Positions 13,977-23,702 of a stretch of 64,000 bases of DNA are shown here, one piece after another. How positions within the stretch are numbered: position 1 is the first letter of the stretch; each line of letters starts with the position of its first letter. The translations under genes were made by a program, and so were the position numbers. Origin of the DNA: Yersinia bercovieri ATCC 43970 (GTDB lineage Bacteria; Pseudomonadota; Gammaproteobacteria; Enterobacterales; Enterobacteriaceae); assembly GCF_013282745.1 (NCBI RefSeq), contig NZ_CP054044.1, positions 806,001 through 870,000 of the forward strand, written 5' to 3'. Under the pieces are notes generated by a model. That model ran no database searches, had not been told where the DNA came from, and saw only the letters and a program-made list of their open reading frames with translations.

Positions 13977-14972
13977 ATGATTCGTTTAGCCGTTATTGGC
14001 ACCAATTGGATCACCGCGCGCTTTGTTGATGCTGCCCACGAAAGTGGCAAAATAAAACTGGTCGCGGTTTACTCCCGTAAACGGGATCAAGCTGAAAAGT
14101 TTGGTGCTGATTATAACGTTACTGAATGCTTTGATGATCTGGAAGCGCTGGCGGCGAGTGATCAAATTGATGCAGTGTATATCGCCAGCCCGAACTCCTT
14201 ACATTACCCTCAGGCTAAACTGCTCCTTAGCCATAAAAAACACGTTATTTGCGAAAAATCATTGGCCTCGAATCTGGCAGAGGTCGAATCACTGGTCGCC
14301 TGCGCCCGCGAGCATCAAGTGGTTCTGTTTGAAGCCTTTAAAACAGCCTATCTACCTAATTTTATTCAGTTAAAACAGTCACTGCCGCGAGTGGGTAAAC
14401 TGCGGAAAGCTTTTATTAATTTCTGTCAGTACTCCTCCCGCTATCAACGCTATCTGAATGGTGAAAATCCCAACACGTTTAATCCGGCGTTTTCTAACGG
14501 CTCGATCATGGATATTGGCTACTACTGTCTGGCCAGTGCACTGGCATTGTGGGGTGAGCCAAAATCAGTGCTCGCAAGTGCAAGCCTGTTGCCCAGCGGG
14601 GTGGATGCCCACGGCACTATTTGTCTGAATTACGGTGATTTTGATGTGGCTATCATCCATTCGAAAGTCAGCCAATCAGATATTCCTAGTGAAATTCAGG
14701 GCGAAGATGGCTCGTTGGTTATCGAGAGCATCTCTGAATGCCAATCCGTGGCTTTTACGCCACGCGGCAGCCACTCACAAGACCTGACGCAACCGCAGCA
14801 TATTAATACTATGCTGTATGAAGCTGAGGTTTTTGCCAATCTGGTTGAAAATAAGCAGGTGGAACACGATGGGTTGCAGCTATCACTACTGACATCCCGT
14901 ATTCAGACGGAGATTCGCCGTCAAACCGGCGTTATCTTCCCGGCAGATACCCAGCCGCCAGCGATAAGTTAA
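13977..14972 (+). CDS. ygjR: Gfo/Idh/MocA-family oxidoreductase YgjR
   Basis: Start ATG 13977 preceded by GGAG at 13967-13970; an in-frame ATG at 13926 has no such site. The protein (331 aa) begins MIRLAVIGTNWIT, the dinucleotide-binding Rossmann loop, and carries the conserved EKSLASN segment (near 95-100) typical of the Gfo/Idh/MocA family, followed by an alpha/beta C-terminal substrate domain. It should be an NAD(P)-dependent sugar or cyclitol-type dehydrogenase; the substrate is not known for E. coli YgjR. It is single-gene transcribed, with the alx leader following. Confidence 0.9.
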   Translation: MIRLAVIGTNWITARFVDAAHESGKIKLVAVYSRKRDQAEKFGADYNVTECFDDLEALAASDQIDAVYIASPNSLHYPQAKLLLSHKKHVICEKSLASNLAEVESLVACAREHQVVLFEAFKTAYLPNFIQLKQSLPRVGKLRKAFINFCQYSSRYQRYLNGENPNTFNPAFSNGSIMDIGYYCLASALALWGEPKSVLASASLLPSGVDAHGTICLNYGDFDVAIIHSKVSQSDIPSEIQGEDGSLVIESISECQSVAFTPRGSHSQDLTQPQHINTMLYEAEVFANLVENKQVEHDGLQLSLLTSRIQTEIRRQTGVIFPADTQPPAIS

Positions 14973-15009
14973 TTTTTTGTTTCAGTGATTGACCCGCAGG
15001 CCGTTTTCT

Positions 15010-15222
15010 ATTATTTTTGCGCGGCAAAGGGGAGTAACTTCATTGCCGGTTTGCCGTCATTACAGTGCGAAAGCACCCGGTTACCGGGCAACCTCATTAA
15101 TGTACCAGTGCCTGTTTAGGGCTTTTGCATTAGTAGAGTTGTAAGTGAGACCTTGCCGGAAGGCGAGGTTTGCTTGCAGCTCAGACATAGCGGCTGGCGT
15201 CTTCCGACGTTGGCCGTTTTTT
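15010..15222 (+). promoter_or_regulatory. yybP-ykoY type riboswitch / pH-responsive element (PRE, SraF) leader of alx
   Basis: The leader contains the conserved segments of the manganese-sensing yybP-ykoY family seen in the E. coli alx leader: AAAGGGGAGTA near 15026, ACCGGGCAACC near 15080, the long TGCCTGTTTAGGGCTTTTGC block at 15111-15130, and GCCGGAAGGCGAGG near 15155. It ends in an intrinsic terminator at 15191-15222, 20 bases before the start codon. In E. coli this element responds to alkaline pH and Mn(II) and controls alx. The exact 5' end is estimated. Confidence 0.9.
15191..15222 (+). terminator. Terminator hairpin in the alx leader
   Basis: CGGCTGGCGTC (15191-15201) pairs with GACGTTGGCCG (15206-15216) through an 11-bp stem with three G-U pairs and a TTCC loop, then TTTTTT at 15217-15222. 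The position inside the leader means that alx expression requires read-through or refolding. Confidence 0.88.
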
Positions 15223-15241
15223 GTTTTTATGAGGTTCCTTA

Positions 15242-16228
15242 ATGATGAATACCGTGGGTACTCCCTTACTGTGGGGTAGTTTTGCTGTTGTGGTGACGAT
15301 CATGCTCGCCATCGACTTACTGTTGCAGGGCCGCCGTGGCTCGCAAACCATGACACTGCGCCAGGCAGCTTGCTGGTCATTAGTCTGGGTTAGCTTGTCT
15401 TTGCTGTTTAACGCCGGTTTCTGGTGGTATCTGGCCGAAACCGTCGGTCGTGAAATTGCCGACAAACAAGCGCTCGCCTTCCTGACCGGCTATCTGATTG
15501 AAAAAGCACTGGCGGTTGATAACGTCTTCGTCTGGCTGATGCTGTTTAGCTATTTTGCTGTCCCTGCCAATTTGCAGCGCCGTGTACTGATCTACGGCGT
15601 ACTGGGTGCGATTGTGCTGCGTACCATCATGATCTTTGCCGGAAGTTGGCTGGTGTCGCAATTTAGCTGGATCCTCTATCTATTCGGGGCCTTCCTGCTG
15701 TTTACCGGTATCAAAATGGCAATGGCGAAAGAAGACGATACACCGATTGGCGAAAAACCACTGGTTCGCTGGATTCGTAACCATCTGCGCATGACTGACG
15801 AGTTGCACGGCGACCGCTTTACTGTGCGTAAAAACGGCCTGCTCTACGCCACGCCACTGGTGCTGGTATTGATTCTGGTTGAGTTGAGTGATGTTATTTT
15901 CGCCGTCGACAGTATTCCGGCCATCTTCGCCGTTACAACTGATCCCTTTATTGTGTTGACCTCTAACCTGTTTGCCATTTTAGGCCTACGCGCCATGTAT
16001 TTCTTGCTGGCAAACGTGGCAGAGCGCTTCTCCATGTTGAAGTACGGCCTATCGGTTATTTTGGTGTTCATCGGTGTCAAAATGATGATTATCGATCTGT
16101 TCCATATCCCTATCGGCATTTCGTTAGGTGTGGTGGCCGGTATTTTGGCTCTGACATTATTGATTAACCTTTGGGTGAATCATCGTGCAGACCGCCACTC
16201 TGCAGCAGATAAAGCTGACCATAAATAG
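15242..16228 (+). CDS. alx: Alx, TerC-family membrane protein (Mn/pH-responsive)
   Basis: 328 residues (ATG 15242; ATG 15245 is the start equivalent to E. coli [11 protein letters not shown]). Nine or so hydrophobic segments and the conserved acidic membrane motifs VDNVFVW and SDVIFAVDS, typical of the TerC family. Alx is an inner-membrane protein implicated in manganese export and alkaline-induced expression. Regulation is via the leader RNA just upstream. Followed by its own hairpin at 16254-16274. Confidence 0.95.
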   Translation: MMNTVGTPLLWGSFAVVVTIMLAIDLLLQGRRGSQTMTLRQAACWSLVWVSLSLLFNAGFWWYLAETVGREIADKQALAFLTGYLIEKALAVDNVFVWLMLFSYFAVPANLQRRVLIYGVLGAIVLRTIMIFAGSWLVSQFSWILYLFGAFLLFTGIKMAMAKEDDTPIGEKPLVRWIRNHLRMTDELHGDRFTVRKNGLLYATPLVLVLILVELSDVIFAVDSIPAIFAVTTDPFIVLTSNLFAILGLRAMYFLLANVAERFSMLKYGLSVILVFIGVKMMIIDLFHIPIGISLGVVAGILALTLLINLWVNHRADRHSAADKADHK

Positions 16229-16253
16229 TCCCTTTAGCGACACAATATATTAT

Positions 16254-16274
16254 GCGGGGTGATTATAACCCCGC
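16254..16274 (+). terminator. Terminator-like hairpin after alx
   Basis: GCGGGGT (16254-16260) and ACCCCGC (16268-16274) form a 7-bp perfect stem around GATTATA, followed by ACTTATTTTG. The T run is interrupted, so efficiency is uncertain. The remaining leader to 16545 shows no gene. Confidence 0.65.
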
Positions 16275-16545
16275 ACTTATTTTGCACTTCGCTCCATCAG
16301 CCAAATGTTATTGCGATCACATAAATGTAAACAAAATGTTATGCAAATTTGATCTCTATTGGATTTTGCTGATTGCCTCTTTCCTGCCCAATAGATTCCC
16401 TTATACTGTCAATGCAAACACACCCAGTTACAAATAATACTAAGTTACAGGTGTGGGAATAATCGCCTGGCCACGTTCCGGCTCAGGCGTTGATCGACTA
16501 AAAATAAAACAAGTTCAACTTGGGAAGAGGCATCACTGGAAAACT

Positions 16546-17802
16546 ATGGAAAAGACACCTTCTGGATTCATCGGATTTATTATCCGCGGCAGCTTAGTGA
16601 AACAGATACTGGTCGGTTTGATTGCCGGTATTATTTTAGCGTTAGTCTCTACCCCAGCAGCAACGGCTGTCGGCCTGCTCGGTACACTGTTTGTTGGCGC
16701 ATTAAAAGCGGTGGCACCCGTTCTGGTGTTAATGCTGGTAATGGCCTCAATTGCCAACCATAAGCAGGGGCAGAAAACCAGTATCCGCCCTATTCTGTTT
16801 TTATATTTGTTAGGCACTTTTTCAGCGGCACTGATTGCCGTGGTGATTAGCTTCCTGTTCCCATCAACCCTCATTCTGGCGACCAGCACTGCCGAAATTA
16901 CCCCGCCAAGTGGGATTGTCGAAGTGTTGAAAGGTTTGCTGAGCAGTGTGGTCGCAAACCCAATCCATGCACTGCTGAATGCCAACTATATTGGTATTTT
17001 GGCCTGGGCTGTGGGGCTGGGTGTTGCCTTACGTCATGCAGCTGATACCACCAAAGCATTGATTAATGATATGTCTGATGCCGTAACCAAAGTGGTACGT
17101 GTGGTTATCCGCTTCGCACCACTGGGTATTTTCGGTCTGGTCTCCTCAACCATGGCAGAAACCGGTTTTGGCGTGTTGTTAGGGTATGCACAGCTGTTGG
17201 TGGTCTTGATAGGCTGTATGTTGCTGGTAGCATTAGTGGTTAACCCATTGATTGTTTACTGGAAAATCCGCCGCAACCCCTATCCATTGGTGTTTGCCTG
17301 CCTGCGCGAAAGTGGCGTTACCGCCTTCTTTACCCGCAGTTCAGCCGCTAACATTCCAGTGAACATGGAGATGTGCAAGAAGATGAACCTGAATGAAGAC
17401 ACCTATTCGGTCTCCATTCCATTGGGTGCCACCATCAACATGGCGGGTGCGGCGATTACCATCACCGTGCTGACACTGGCGGCAGTTCATACTCTGGGTA
17501 TTCCCGTCGATCTGCCAACTGCCCTGCTGTTAAGTGTGGTCGCGGCAATCTGCGCCTGTGGTGCATCCGGTGTGGCCGGTGGCTCACTGCTGCTGATCCC
17601 GCTGGCATGTGGCATGTTTGGTATTCCGAACGAAGTGGCGATGCAAGTGGTGGCGGTTGGTTTCATTATCGGCGTATTGCAGGACTCAGCTGAAACTGCG
17701 CTGAACTCCTCAACCGACGTGTTGTTTACTGCCGCGGCCTGTCAGGCTGACGATGCAAGACTGGCGGATCCAGATCCGCTGGCGAGTCGTAAAATCGTCT
17801 GA
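16546..17802 (+). CDS. sstT: Serine/threonine:sodium symporter
   Basis: Na+-coupled uptake of serine and threonine across the inner membrane (DAACS family). Start placed at ATG 16546, giving 418 residues aligned with E. coli SstT (414); the in-frame ATG 93 bases upstream has no family support. Multiple membrane helices; the conserved [13 protein letters not shown] substrate-loop and the [10 protein letters not shown] sodium-site motif near 290-305 are intact. A GC-rich terminator follows. Confidence 0.96.
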   Translation: MEKTPSGFIGFIIRGSLVKQILVGLIAGIILALVSTPAATAVGLLGTLFVGALKAVAPVLVLMLVMASIANHKQGQKTSIRPILFLYLLGTFSAALIAVVISFLFPSTLILATSTAEITPPSGIVEVLKGLLSSVVANPIHALLNANYIGILAWAVGLGVALRHAADTTKALINDMSDAVTKVVRVVIRFAPLGIFGLVSSTMAETGFGVLLGYAQLLVVLIGCMLLVALVVNPLIVYWKIRRNPYPLVFACLRESGVTAFFTRSSAANIPVNMEMCKKMNLNEDTYSVSIPLGATINMAGAAITITVLTLAAVHTLGIPVDLPTALLLSVVAAICACGASGVAGGSLLLIPLACGMFGIPNEVAMQVVAVGFIIGVLQDSAETALNSSTDVLFTAAACQADDARLADPDPLASRKIV

Positions 17803-17824
17803 TATTGATCGCTATAATGATTAT

Positions 17825-17848
17825 CGGGGGCTTATGGCCCCCGTTTTT
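17825..17848 (+). terminator. Rho-independent terminator of sstT
   Basis: CGGGGG (17825-17830) pairs with CCCCCG (17838-17843), then TTTTT at 17844-17848. It overlaps the last bases of the convergent ygjV. Confidence 0.88.
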
Positions 17849-18398
17849 ATTGGGCCGCTTCCTCTTTCGTCGCTTTTTTCTCCACCTTAAAAGGGTCTAT
17901 CCCTTTTAATTGCAGCCGACGGAAACGGATAATATTAAACCCGTTTAACAGCAAGAAACTGCCTTCAATCAATGACCCACCAATAGACCCCAGCCAAACA
18001 TTATGGATAAGCCAGCAGACAGTGGATATCCACATCACGCAACGGGTTGTCAGGCCACGGGTGCGGAACATGGCCCAGGTACTGATCACAGTACCAAAAA
18101 TCGGTAATATCTCTATCGCGTGCTGCATACGCCAAAGACCAAATGCCAGTGTTAGGATGATAAACACAATCATCGCAATATTGCTGCGGGTTTTGGCGGC
18201 CACCAGATTGCGCAATGCATTAAGCATGGCGCTGCTACCGGCGGCACTGGCCCCCATCAGAAAGAAATGGCAGCCAATAATGGCACTGTAGGCGGAGAGT
18301 TGAAGTTTGAAACGCCGCTCATCGCGGTTGAAGAACATGGTGATACCGACAAAAAATGCCAGTACACCAACGGCTTGGGCAAACCAATAGAAGGTCAT
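17847..18398 (-). CDS. ygjV: YgjV family inner-membrane protein
   Basis: Start at ATG 18398 (MTFYWFAQAVGVLAFF) matches the E. coli YgjV start; a GTG at 18431 would add eleven residues, and neither start has a strong Shine-Dalgarno sequence. 183 residues with about six hydrophobic segments and a charged tail ending KKATKEEAAQ. The conserved NRDERRFKLQLSAYS segment follows the first helix. Function unknown; its place between sstT and uxaA is as in E. coli. Confidence 0.88.
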   Translation of the reverse strand: MTFYWFAQAVGVLAFFVGITMFFNRDERRFKLQLSAYSAIIGCHFFLMGASAAGSSAMLNALRNLVAAKTRSNIAMIVFIILTLAFGLWRMQHAIEILPIFGTVISTWAMFRTRGLTTRCVMWISTVCWLIHNVWLGSIGGSLIEGSFLLLNGFNIIRFRRLQLKGIDPFKVEKKATKEEAAQ

Positions 18399-18532
18399 GG
18401 TAGGAGAGTCCTGGCGTGCGGCTGGCCGCACTGTGTCTTACAAATTAATAATCAATCCCCTTCGTACCTGGAGTACGGCGTCTTATTGATAAAAATAAAA
18501 CGCCGTTTCATATTAATTAAAAACCATGCTAT

Positions 18533-20023
18533 TTACAAGGTGACGCCACTTTTAAAGATCGCCAGTTCACGGAAATCGTTCACTTCATTGCGAGCGGGTT
18601 TGCCGTCTGCAATGTCAACTATCAGATCAACAAACTCAGTCAGTAAGCTCTCCATTGAGGTGCCATGAATCAGCTTACCCGCATCAAAATCGATCCAATG
18701 GGGTTTCTTGGCGGCCAGTTCGCTATTGGTTGCCAGTTTGACTGTCGGAACAAAACCGCCGTAAGGTGTGCCACGGCCGGTACTAAACAGCACCATATGG
18801 CAGCCGGCCCCGGCTAATGCGCTGGTTGCCACCGCGTCATTGCCCGGTGCGCTGAGCAAATTCAGGCCAGGACGTTGTAAGCGCTCACCATACTTCAGCA
18901 CATCCACCACTTTGCTCTGCCCCGCTTTCTGGGTGCAGCCAAGGGATTTCTCTTCCAGAGTTGTGATACCGCCCGCTTTATTGCCCGGTGATGGGTTTTC
19001 ATAAATCGGTTGGTTGTGCGCAATAAAGTACTGTTTGAAGTCGTTGACCATGCTGACGGTCTTTTCAAACGTGGCTTCATCACGGCAGCGGCTCATCAAG
19101 ATGCGCTCCGCACCGAACATCTCCGGAACTTCAGTCAGCACCGATGTGCCGCCGTTAGCAATCACATAGTCGGAGAAGCGCCCTAGCAACGGGTTGGCCG
19201 TAATACCGGACAAACCATCAGAACCGCCGCACTCCAGCCCAAACTTCAACTCGCTCAATTTACCCGGAACGCGTTTGTCATCGCGCATCGCTTGATATAA
19301 GGCGCGCAGATGCTCGAGGCCCGCTTCGACTTCATCATCCTGCTGCTGGCACACCATAAAGTGCACTCGCTCTTCATCAACCTTACCTAGCGTGGTCTGG
19401 AAAACGTCCACCTGATTGTTTTCGCAGCCCAAACCAATCACCAACACCGCACCGGCATTCGGGTGACGCACCATGTTTTGTAGCATGGTGCGGGTATTTT
19501 CGTGATCCTGACCTAGCTGTGAACAGCCGAATGGGTGGCTGAACAGATAGACGCCATCAATACCTTCAGCGTCTTGCGTCTCTTTTAGGAATCGTTGCTG
19601 GATCTGGCGCGCGATCCCATTCACACAACCCACGGTTGGGACTATCCACAGCTCATTGCGGATACCCACGTTGCCATTGGCGCGGCGATAGATCTGCACC
19701 TCACGATCCGCCATTTGCGGCGGCAACTCACTGAACTCTGGCTGGTACTGATACTCATCCAGGTCGCTCAGGTTGGTTTTAGCATTTTGCGAATGAATAT
19801 GTTCGCCCGGCTGGATCAGGGTTAATGCATGACCGATAGGCAAACCATACTTAACGATCATCTGGCCAGGTTCGATGGCGGTTAAGGCAAATTTATGCCC
19901 ACGTCCCACCGGCTGAGCTAGCTTAACGCTAAACTCCCCGCATTCAATCACTTCATCAGCGGCCAGGTCTTGCAGTGCGACAGCAACATTATCCAACGGG
20001 TGAATTTTTATAATACTTTGCAT
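18533..20023 (-). CDS. uxaA: Altronate dehydratase
   Basis: Converts D-altronate to 2-keto-3-deoxy-gluconate in galacturonate breakdown; an Fe/Mn-activated enzyme. 496 residues: an N-terminal SAF-like domain (to ~90), then the UxaA catalytic domain with conserved NELWILPTVGCVN-type motif and GLECGGSDGLSG near 275 and a C-terminal FSTGRGTPYGG motif. Third gene of a uxaC-uxaB-uxaA operon, 10 bases after uxaB. In E. coli, uxaB is elsewhere and the operon is uxaCA, so this fused arrangement is a lineage feature. Confidence 0.96.
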   Translation of the reverse strand: MQSIIKIHPLDNVAVALQDLAADEVIECGEFSVKLAQPVGRGHKFALTAIEPGQMIVKYGLPIGHALTLIQPGEHIHSQNAKTNLSDLDEYQYQPEFSELPPQMADREVQIYRRANGNVGIRNELWIVPTVGCVNGIARQIQQRFLKETQDAEGIDGVYLFSHPFGCSQLGQDHENTRTMLQNMVRHPNAGAVLVIGLGCENNQVDVFQTTLGKVDEERVHFMVCQQQDDEVEAGLEHLRALYQAMRDDKRVPGKLSELKFGLECGGSDGLSGITANPLLGRFSDYVIANGGTSVLTEVPEMFGAERILMSRCRDEATFEKTVSMVNDFKQYFIAHNQPIYENPSPGNKAGGITTLEEKSLGCTQKAGQSKVVDVLKYGERLQRPGLNLLSAPGNDAVATSALAGAGCHMVLFSTGRGTPYGGFVPTVKLATNSELAAKKPHWIDFDAGKLIHGTSMESLLTEFVDLIVDIADGKPARNEVNDFRELAIFKSGVTL

Positions 20024-20033
20024 AGTTAAACCT

Positions 20034-21485
20034 TTAGCTGTATGCCGCTACCGCAGCTCTCATACCGCGATCAATGATGGATTGCAGTTGTTCTGTCACC
20101 TGATCGGCCAGTTGCGGCAGCGCGGTCAAATCCTGCCCCCAATGGGCCGCATCGGACAACACACTGTGAACCAATTCAGCCAGCGTAATGTCGCTGTGTT
20201 TTACGCCGCTCCACAGGGTGGAAAAACGCTCCAGCCAGTAGGCATCATCCTGCAATGGGTAAGTTTGACCTTCACGTTCGCCACGGTAAAAGGCGATCAA
20301 TGCCGCGAGGGCAAAAGTCAGGCGTGGCGGTAATTTGCCTTGCTGCTGCTGATAAGTCAGCAACTGCGGCAAGATACGGGTGCGGAATTTTGTCATGCCA
20401 TTCAAGGCGATAGAGAGCAATTGATGCTGAATGAACGGGTTGCGGAAACGGCTCAATACCGCCTGTGAGAATGACAACAACTCCTCTTCCGGTAAGTCCA
20501 GTACCGGCACAATCTCTTCAGTTATGGTTTTCTCTACAAAGCTGCTGATCTGCGCGTCATCCATGGTCTGACCGACAGTCTCCAGGCCAGAGAGGTAAGC
20601 CACCGGCACCAGCGCGGTGTGGGCGCCATTCAGGATAGCCACTTTGCGCTCTTTGTAGGGTTTGATGTCATCGACGATGCGCACATTCAGATCCAACTGA
20701 TCCAGACGCAACTCTTGCGCCAACTCTTTTGGCCCTTGAATAACAAACAGATAGAAGTACTCTGCAGTGTCGAGGAAACTGTCCTGATAACCCAGTTCAG
20801 TTTGCAGCGCCGCCACTTCATCACGTGGGTAGCCGGTGACGATACGGTCAACCAATGTTGAGCAGAAGCAGTTATTTTCAGTCAACCACTGGCTGAATTC
20901 GGCTGGCAGTTGCCAATGGCTGGCATAGCGCAGCACTAACTCGCGCAGAGCTTCGCCATTGTAATCAATCAGTTCGCAAGGCAGTAGCACCCAGCCTTTA
21001 TCTGCGGCACCGGCAAAATGTTCAAAACGTTCGAACAGCAGGCGGGTCAATTTAGCCGGGAAAGAGCTAGGTGGCGCATCGCTGAATTGATCCGCTTCGT
21101 TCCAGGCAATCCCTGCTTCTGTGGTGTTAGAGAACATAAAGCGGATATTGGCATCGCGGGCCAGCGCCAGGTACTCATCGAATTGGCGGTAGATATTGAT
21201 TTCGCGGTTAACGGAGCGGATCAGGCGGGATTCACGCACCGCTTCGCCCTGCTCGTTCAACCCACGGATCACCGCCGTGTACAGGCCATCCTGTGTACTG
21301 AGTGATGGCGGAAAATCAGTGTCGATCGGGCGGATCACCACGATCCCAGCATTGAGGTCGGTATGCTCGTTCAGTAGATCAATCTGCCAGTCGACAAAAG
21401 CGCGCAGAAAGTTACCTTCGCCGAATTGAATAATTTTGTCTGGATGGCTACGGCCGGGAAAGTCACGACGATTCAGGGTTTGCAT
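20034..21485 (-). CDS. uxaB: Tagaturonate reductase (altronate oxidoreductase)
   Basis: NADH-dependent reduction of D-tagaturonate to D-altronate, linking UxaC and UxaA. 483 residues of the polyol dehydrogenase (mannitol dehydrogenase-like) family: Rossmann start with [18 protein letters not shown] near 20-35, and conserved [10 protein letters not shown] and [16 protein letters not shown] segments. Placed between uxaC and uxaA in one operon, so all three steps of galacturonate conversion are co-expressed. Confidence 0.96.
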   Translation of the reverse strand: MQTLNRRDFPGRSHPDKIIQFGEGNFLRAFVDWQIDLLNEHTDLNAGIVVIRPIDTDFPPSLSTQDGLYTAVIRGLNEQGEAVRESRLIRSVNREINIYRQFDEYLALARDANIRFMFSNTTEAGIAWNEADQFSDAPPSSFPAKLTRLLFERFEHFAGAADKGWVLLPCELIDYNGEALRELVLRYASHWQLPAEFSQWLTENNCFCSTLVDRIVTGYPRDEVAALQTELGYQDSFLDTAEYFYLFVIQGPKELAQELRLDQLDLNVRIVDDIKPYKERKVAILNGAHTALVPVAYLSGLETVGQTMDDAQISSFVEKTITEEIVPVLDLPEEELLSFSQAVLSRFRNPFIQHQLLSIALNGMTKFRTRILPQLLTYQQQQGKLPPRLTFALAALIAFYRGEREGQTYPLQDDAYWLERFSTLWSGVKHSDITLAELVHSVLSDAAHWGQDLTALPQLADQVTEQLQSIIDRGMRAAVAAYS

Positions 21486-21623
21486 CAGGATTCACCTCAT
21501 AACGCATACAGGCGTGGACCCATCATCGCTGACAGTCCGTGCTTTGCAGGCAAGCCTTTCGTTGCCGATAAGGTCTTGGTCGCAGCGCAGCCGGGCGTTA
21601 AAAAACAATAAGTTAAAGTTATG

Positions 21624-21644
21624 CGGGGCTGGCATACAGCCCCG
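21624..21644. other. Intra-operon hairpin between uxaC and uxaB
   Basis: CGGGGCTG (21624-21631) pairs perfectly with CAGCCCCG (21637-21644) around GCATA in the 201-base gap between uxaC and uxaB. It has no T run on the minus strand, so it may protect the uxaC mRNA 3' end or partly attenuate transcription. Confidence 0.5.
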
Positions 21645-21686
21645 TGATTTATTACCAGCGATTTATCGCTCAAACAGCTCGGGCGC

Positions 21687-23096
21687 TTACAGCTCGATGG
21701 CGAAATACTGTTTCGCGTTATCGAAACAGATGTTTTTCACCATTGAACCCAGCAGCTCAATATCCGCAGGCGCTTCACCATCCTCAACCCAACGGCCAAT
21801 CATCTGGCAGAGGATGCGGCGGAAGTATTCATGGCGGGTATAAGATAAGAAGCTGCGGCTATCTGTCAGCATGCCAACAAAGCGGCTGAGCAAACCAAGC
21901 TGTGCCAGCTGGGTCATTTGGCGCTGCATGCCATCTTTCTGGTCGTTGAACCACCAGCCGGAACCAAACTGCATTTTTCCTGCCGCGCCTTCGCCCTGGA
22001 AGTTGCCGACCATGGTGCCGATCACTTCGTTATCCCGTGGGTTCAAGCAGTAAAGGATGGTTTTTGGCAGAGCATTACGCAGGCCCTGTGCATCCAACAA
22101 GCGGGACAGAGGTTGCGCCAGCGGTTGGTCATTGATGGAGTCAAAACCGATATCCGGCCCCACCAGATTAAACATGCGGCTGTTATTGTTACGTAGCGCG
22201 CCGATATGGTACTGCTGTACCCATTCGCGGCGATGATATTCGCCAGACAGGAATAGCAATACGGCGGTCTTAAACTGGGCAATCTCTTCAGTGCTCGGCT
22301 GATTGCCTGCCAGACGGCGGGCTAAAATTGCATCCAGTGTGGCTTCGTCAGCTTCACCGTAAACCACCACGTCCAGCGCATGGTCAGAAACTTTACAGCC
22401 GTGGGCGGCAAAGTGATCCATACGTTTGTTCAGTGCGCTACAGAGATCGGCAAAACGGCTGATAGAGGTATCGGCGGCAGCTTCCAGGCGCTGCATGTAG
22501 TCGTTAAAACCGGCGGCTTCAATGTTGAAAGCTTTGTCCGGGCGCCAGCTTGGCAACACTTTAATGTTAAAGCTGCCATCGGCGGCAATGGCTTTATGGT
22601 GGCGCAGGTCATCAATAGGGTCATCTGTGGTGCCGACCATTTTGACATTCATCTGCTGCATGATTCCGCGTGCAGAGAAGTTGTCCTGAGCCAGTAATTC
22701 GTTACCGCGCTGCCAGATCTCTTCTGAGGTTGCCGGTGACAATAATTTGCCTGTAATACCAAATGGACGACGTAACTCCAGATGCGTCCAGTGATACAGC
22801 GGGTTACCGATGGTATGAGGAACCGTTGCCGCCCAAGCTTCGAACTTCTCACGGTCACTGGCATCACCAGTACACAGACGTTCGGCTACACCATTGGTCC
22901 GCATCGCACGCCATTTATAGTGGTCACCTTTCAACCAGATGTCATACAGATTCTTAAAGCGGTAATTTTCTGCAATCTGTTCTGGGGGTAAATGGCAGTG
23001 ATAATCATAAATCGGCTGATCTTTTGCATAGTCATGATAGAGACGACGGGCGAATTCGGTGTCGAGCAAAAAGTCTTCGGTCAAAAACTGCGACAT
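21687..23096 (-). CDS. uxaC: Glucuronate/galacturonate isomerase
   Basis: Isomerises D-glucuronate to fructuronate and D-galacturonate to tagaturonate. Start at ATG 23096 ([12 protein letters not shown]) with GAGGAA upstream; the ATG 24 bases earlier is not conserved. 469 residues; amidohydrolase-type metal motif YHCHLPP near residue 32, typical of UxaC. First gene of uxaCBA, divergent from exuT, and presumably repressed by ExuR and activated by CRP. Confidence 0.97.
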   Translation of the reverse strand: MSQFLTEDFLLDTEFARRLYHDYAKDQPIYDYHCHLPPEQIAENYRFKNLYDIWLKGDHYKWRAMRTNGVAERLCTGDASDREKFEAWAATVPHTIGNPLYHWTHLELRRPFGITGKLLSPATSEEIWQRGNELLAQDNFSARGIMQQMNVKMVGTTDDPIDDLRHHKAIAADGSFNIKVLPSWRPDKAFNIEAAGFNDYMQRLEAAADTSISRFADLCSALNKRMDHFAAHGCKVSDHALDVVVYGEADEATLDAILARRLAGNQPSTEEIAQFKTAVLLFLSGEYHRREWVQQYHIGALRNNNSRMFNLVGPDIGFDSINDQPLAQPLSRLLDAQGLRNALPKTILYCLNPRDNEVIGTMVGNFQGEGAAGKMQFGSGWWFNDQKDGMQRQMTQLAQLGLLSRFVGMLTDSRSFLSYTRHEYFRRILCQMIGRWVEDGEAPADIELLGSMVKNICFDNAKQYFAIEL

Positions 23097-23702
23097 ATTA
23101 GGTTCCTCACTTGAGTACATCTTCGAGTACTGCTTCCTGTTATCGCGAAGTTATCACACCAATTTCATCTATCGTCCAGCATTTTTTTATCGATAGAGAT
23201 CGCAAAAAGCTAACAAAAAGAACAAATACTCAACATTTATAGTCTATTTAGTCCCTTGCGGCACTAAGTCTGTCGGGTTCTATTATTCCCTAATTGAAAA
23301 GTGGTTTTTGTGATATCACTCAACTTTTAAATCTGTATGACAAGTTATTGTTGCGTCGTCCTCAGTCATCTCATCCGCCTTGTTCGATCAACCGCGCTGA
23401 TTTGACCTTGAATGGGAATAGACAAGTAAGAGTGAGAGCAGTTACAGCACAGCGGCTCTCAATAGGAAGGGATACCCAAAGTAGTTGAGGCTGCCAATGC
23501 ATTCGAGCCTCAACTCAAAAAAGAAGGCATGACCCAAAGTAATGGGGTTGCAGGTCGGCAGCTAACACCACTGCAATGCTAATTAAGAAAGGTCAGGTAC
23601 CTCCGCATGCACAGCAATGTCGGGTTGGACCAAATTGCGCCATGAAATGCGGCTACAGACTGCAATTCATAGCAGTAATCTTAGACTGGGAGAAAGTTAT
23701 AA
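23097..23702. promoter_or_regulatory. Divergent uxaC / exuT promoter region
   Basis: About 600 bases separate uxaC from exuT. A CRP-like half-consensus TGTGA-n6-TCAAC lies at 23309-23324. A-T rich stretches at 23200-23290 could hold the uxaC promoter, and TTGGACCAA near 23625 resembles a weak ExuR half-site pair. It also contains ERIC remnants: a left end with an inverted repeat (AGTTGAGGCT 23483-23492 / AGCCTCAACT 23506-23515) and a short ERIC at 23532. Individual sites are tentative. Confidence 0.4.
23532..23600. repeat. Short, internally deleted ERIC element upstream of exuT
   Basis: The ERIC left end ACCCAAAGTAATGGGGTTGC at 23532 runs through CAGGTCGGCA directly into the right-arm GCTAACACCACTGCAA, so the central GATGAGCTTAC dyad is missing. 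About 69 bp, like the copies at 26963 and 32580. The right terminus is degenerate. Confidence 0.7.
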
